Assembly (NCBI GenBank): GCA_963738835.1
Contig: CAVTYH010000001.1
Span: 806,001-870,000 of the forward strand
Length of the DNA: 64,000 bases
Source: CAVTYH01 sp963738835
Lineage (GTDB): Bacteria > Planctomycetota > Planctomycetia > Pirellulales > JADZDJ01
Direction: 5' to 3'
Under the pieces are notes generated by a model, which was given only the letters and a program-made list of their open reading frames with translations, made no database searches and had not been told where the DNA came from. This document shows, piece by piece, positions 63,586 through 64,000 of this stretch. The position numbers and the translations under genes are program-made. Every line of letters starts with the position of its first letter. The first letter of the stretch is position 1.

Positions 63586-64000
63586 TTAATGGCGGCGCAC
63601 ACAGTCGCGAATTGAAAGCAACTGTTTCATGACATCGGAAATATCTGCCTTGTGCCCGGCGATGCCGAATGCATCGTGCAGTTTGCGATAAAGTTTGTAA
63701 AGGCGCTCATAAACAGCAACGTTCTCAGAGATCGGCGCGTAGACGTTGTCTTGTACGCCAGTTATGGCAGCGACGGCAGTCGGATAATCGTCGTACCCAC
63801 CTTTTTGCTTGCCGGCGACCACCGCTCCGGCAATTGCCGAGCCTAAAGCACACGTCTGCGTGCTGCGGGCGATCATCAAAGGACGATTCATGATGTCGGC
63901 ATAGATCTGCATGGCCAGCGGGTTTCGCGCTGCAATGCCGCCGCAATTGATGACACGCTTCACCGGCACGCTATATTCCTCGAATCGCTCCATGATAACA
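63586..64000 (-). CDS. araB: Ribulokinase C-terminal part, 5' end outside window
   Basis: 138 residues visible, FGGY sugar kinase: VKRVINCGGIAARNPLAMQI YADIMNRPLMIARSTQTCAL GSAIAGAVVAG is the conserved ATP-binding region of ribulokinases, followed by GYDDYPTAVAAITGVQDNVY and NVAVYERLYKLYRKLHDAF. It phosphorylates L-ribulose. The frame runs off the right edge with no start in the window; araA follows 35 bases downstream. Confidence 0.9.
   Translation of the reverse strand, partial: VIMERFEEYSVPVKRVINCGGIAARNPLAMQIYADIMNRPLMIARSTQTCALGSAIAGAVVAGKQKGGYDDYPTAVAAITGVQDNVYAPISENVAVYERLYKLYRKLHDAFGIAGHKADISDVMKQLLSIRDCVRRH

Overview
The window looks like a chromosomal segment of a planctomycete, probably a Pirellula-like one. 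The evidence is moderately high GC, two secreted proteins with a PEP-CTERM sorting tail, several long secreted or membrane proteins of a type I associate with planctomycetes, weak or non-ATG starts, and many short palindromic repeats, some lying in frame inside genes. No rRNA, tRNA or CRISPR array was seen. Taxonomy is inferred from gene content only.

Layout. 1-9 kb: a partial secreted protein, a thioredoxin-fold protein, inorganic pyrophosphatase, a fatty acyl-CoA synthetase, an LptF/LptG-type permease, a ComF-like protein and a DUF502 membrane protein. 9-20 kb: hemC, an HTH regulator, a PIN/TRAM protein, a subtilisin-like protease, an FdhF/YdeP molybdopterin oxidoreductase, a DUF805-SRPBCC fusion and an aldehyde dehydrogenase. 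21-27.2 kb: a repeat-rich accessory island with an HTH protein carrying palindrome-derived tail repeats, an FRG-domain gene, a PEP-CTERM protein, a cupin, and a REP-associated (RAYT-like) transposase flanked by its likely REP palindromes. 27-35 kb: an ACT-domain protein, a thioesterase, hisI, a polysaccharide deacetylase, a carbamoyltransferase, a methyltransferase and an ATP-grasp-like protein. 35-40 kb: a nucleoside salvage cluster (deoC, S1-domain protein, purine nucleoside phosphorylase, thymidine phosphorylase, cdd) facing a NupC-type nucleoside transporter. 40-61 kb: housekeeping genes (metG, aroB, dprA, a ParA-type ATPase, a MarR regulator, a SYLF protein, an acyl synthetase) mixed with unknown membrane and secreted proteins. 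61-64 kb: an arabinose operon on the minus strand (araB partial, araA, araD).

Two features dominate. First, at least fourteen genes that should be continuous are split by one-base insertions or deletions, usually in homopolymers or GC-runs, including hemC, the PIN/TRAM gene, dprA, deoA and araA. This looks more like uncorrected sequencing error than gene decay, so these genes are given here as full spans with the break located. Second, at least six families of palindromic repeats are scattered between and inside genes. One family has base-pair covariation between copies and flanks a RAYT-like transposase that carries an internal stop.
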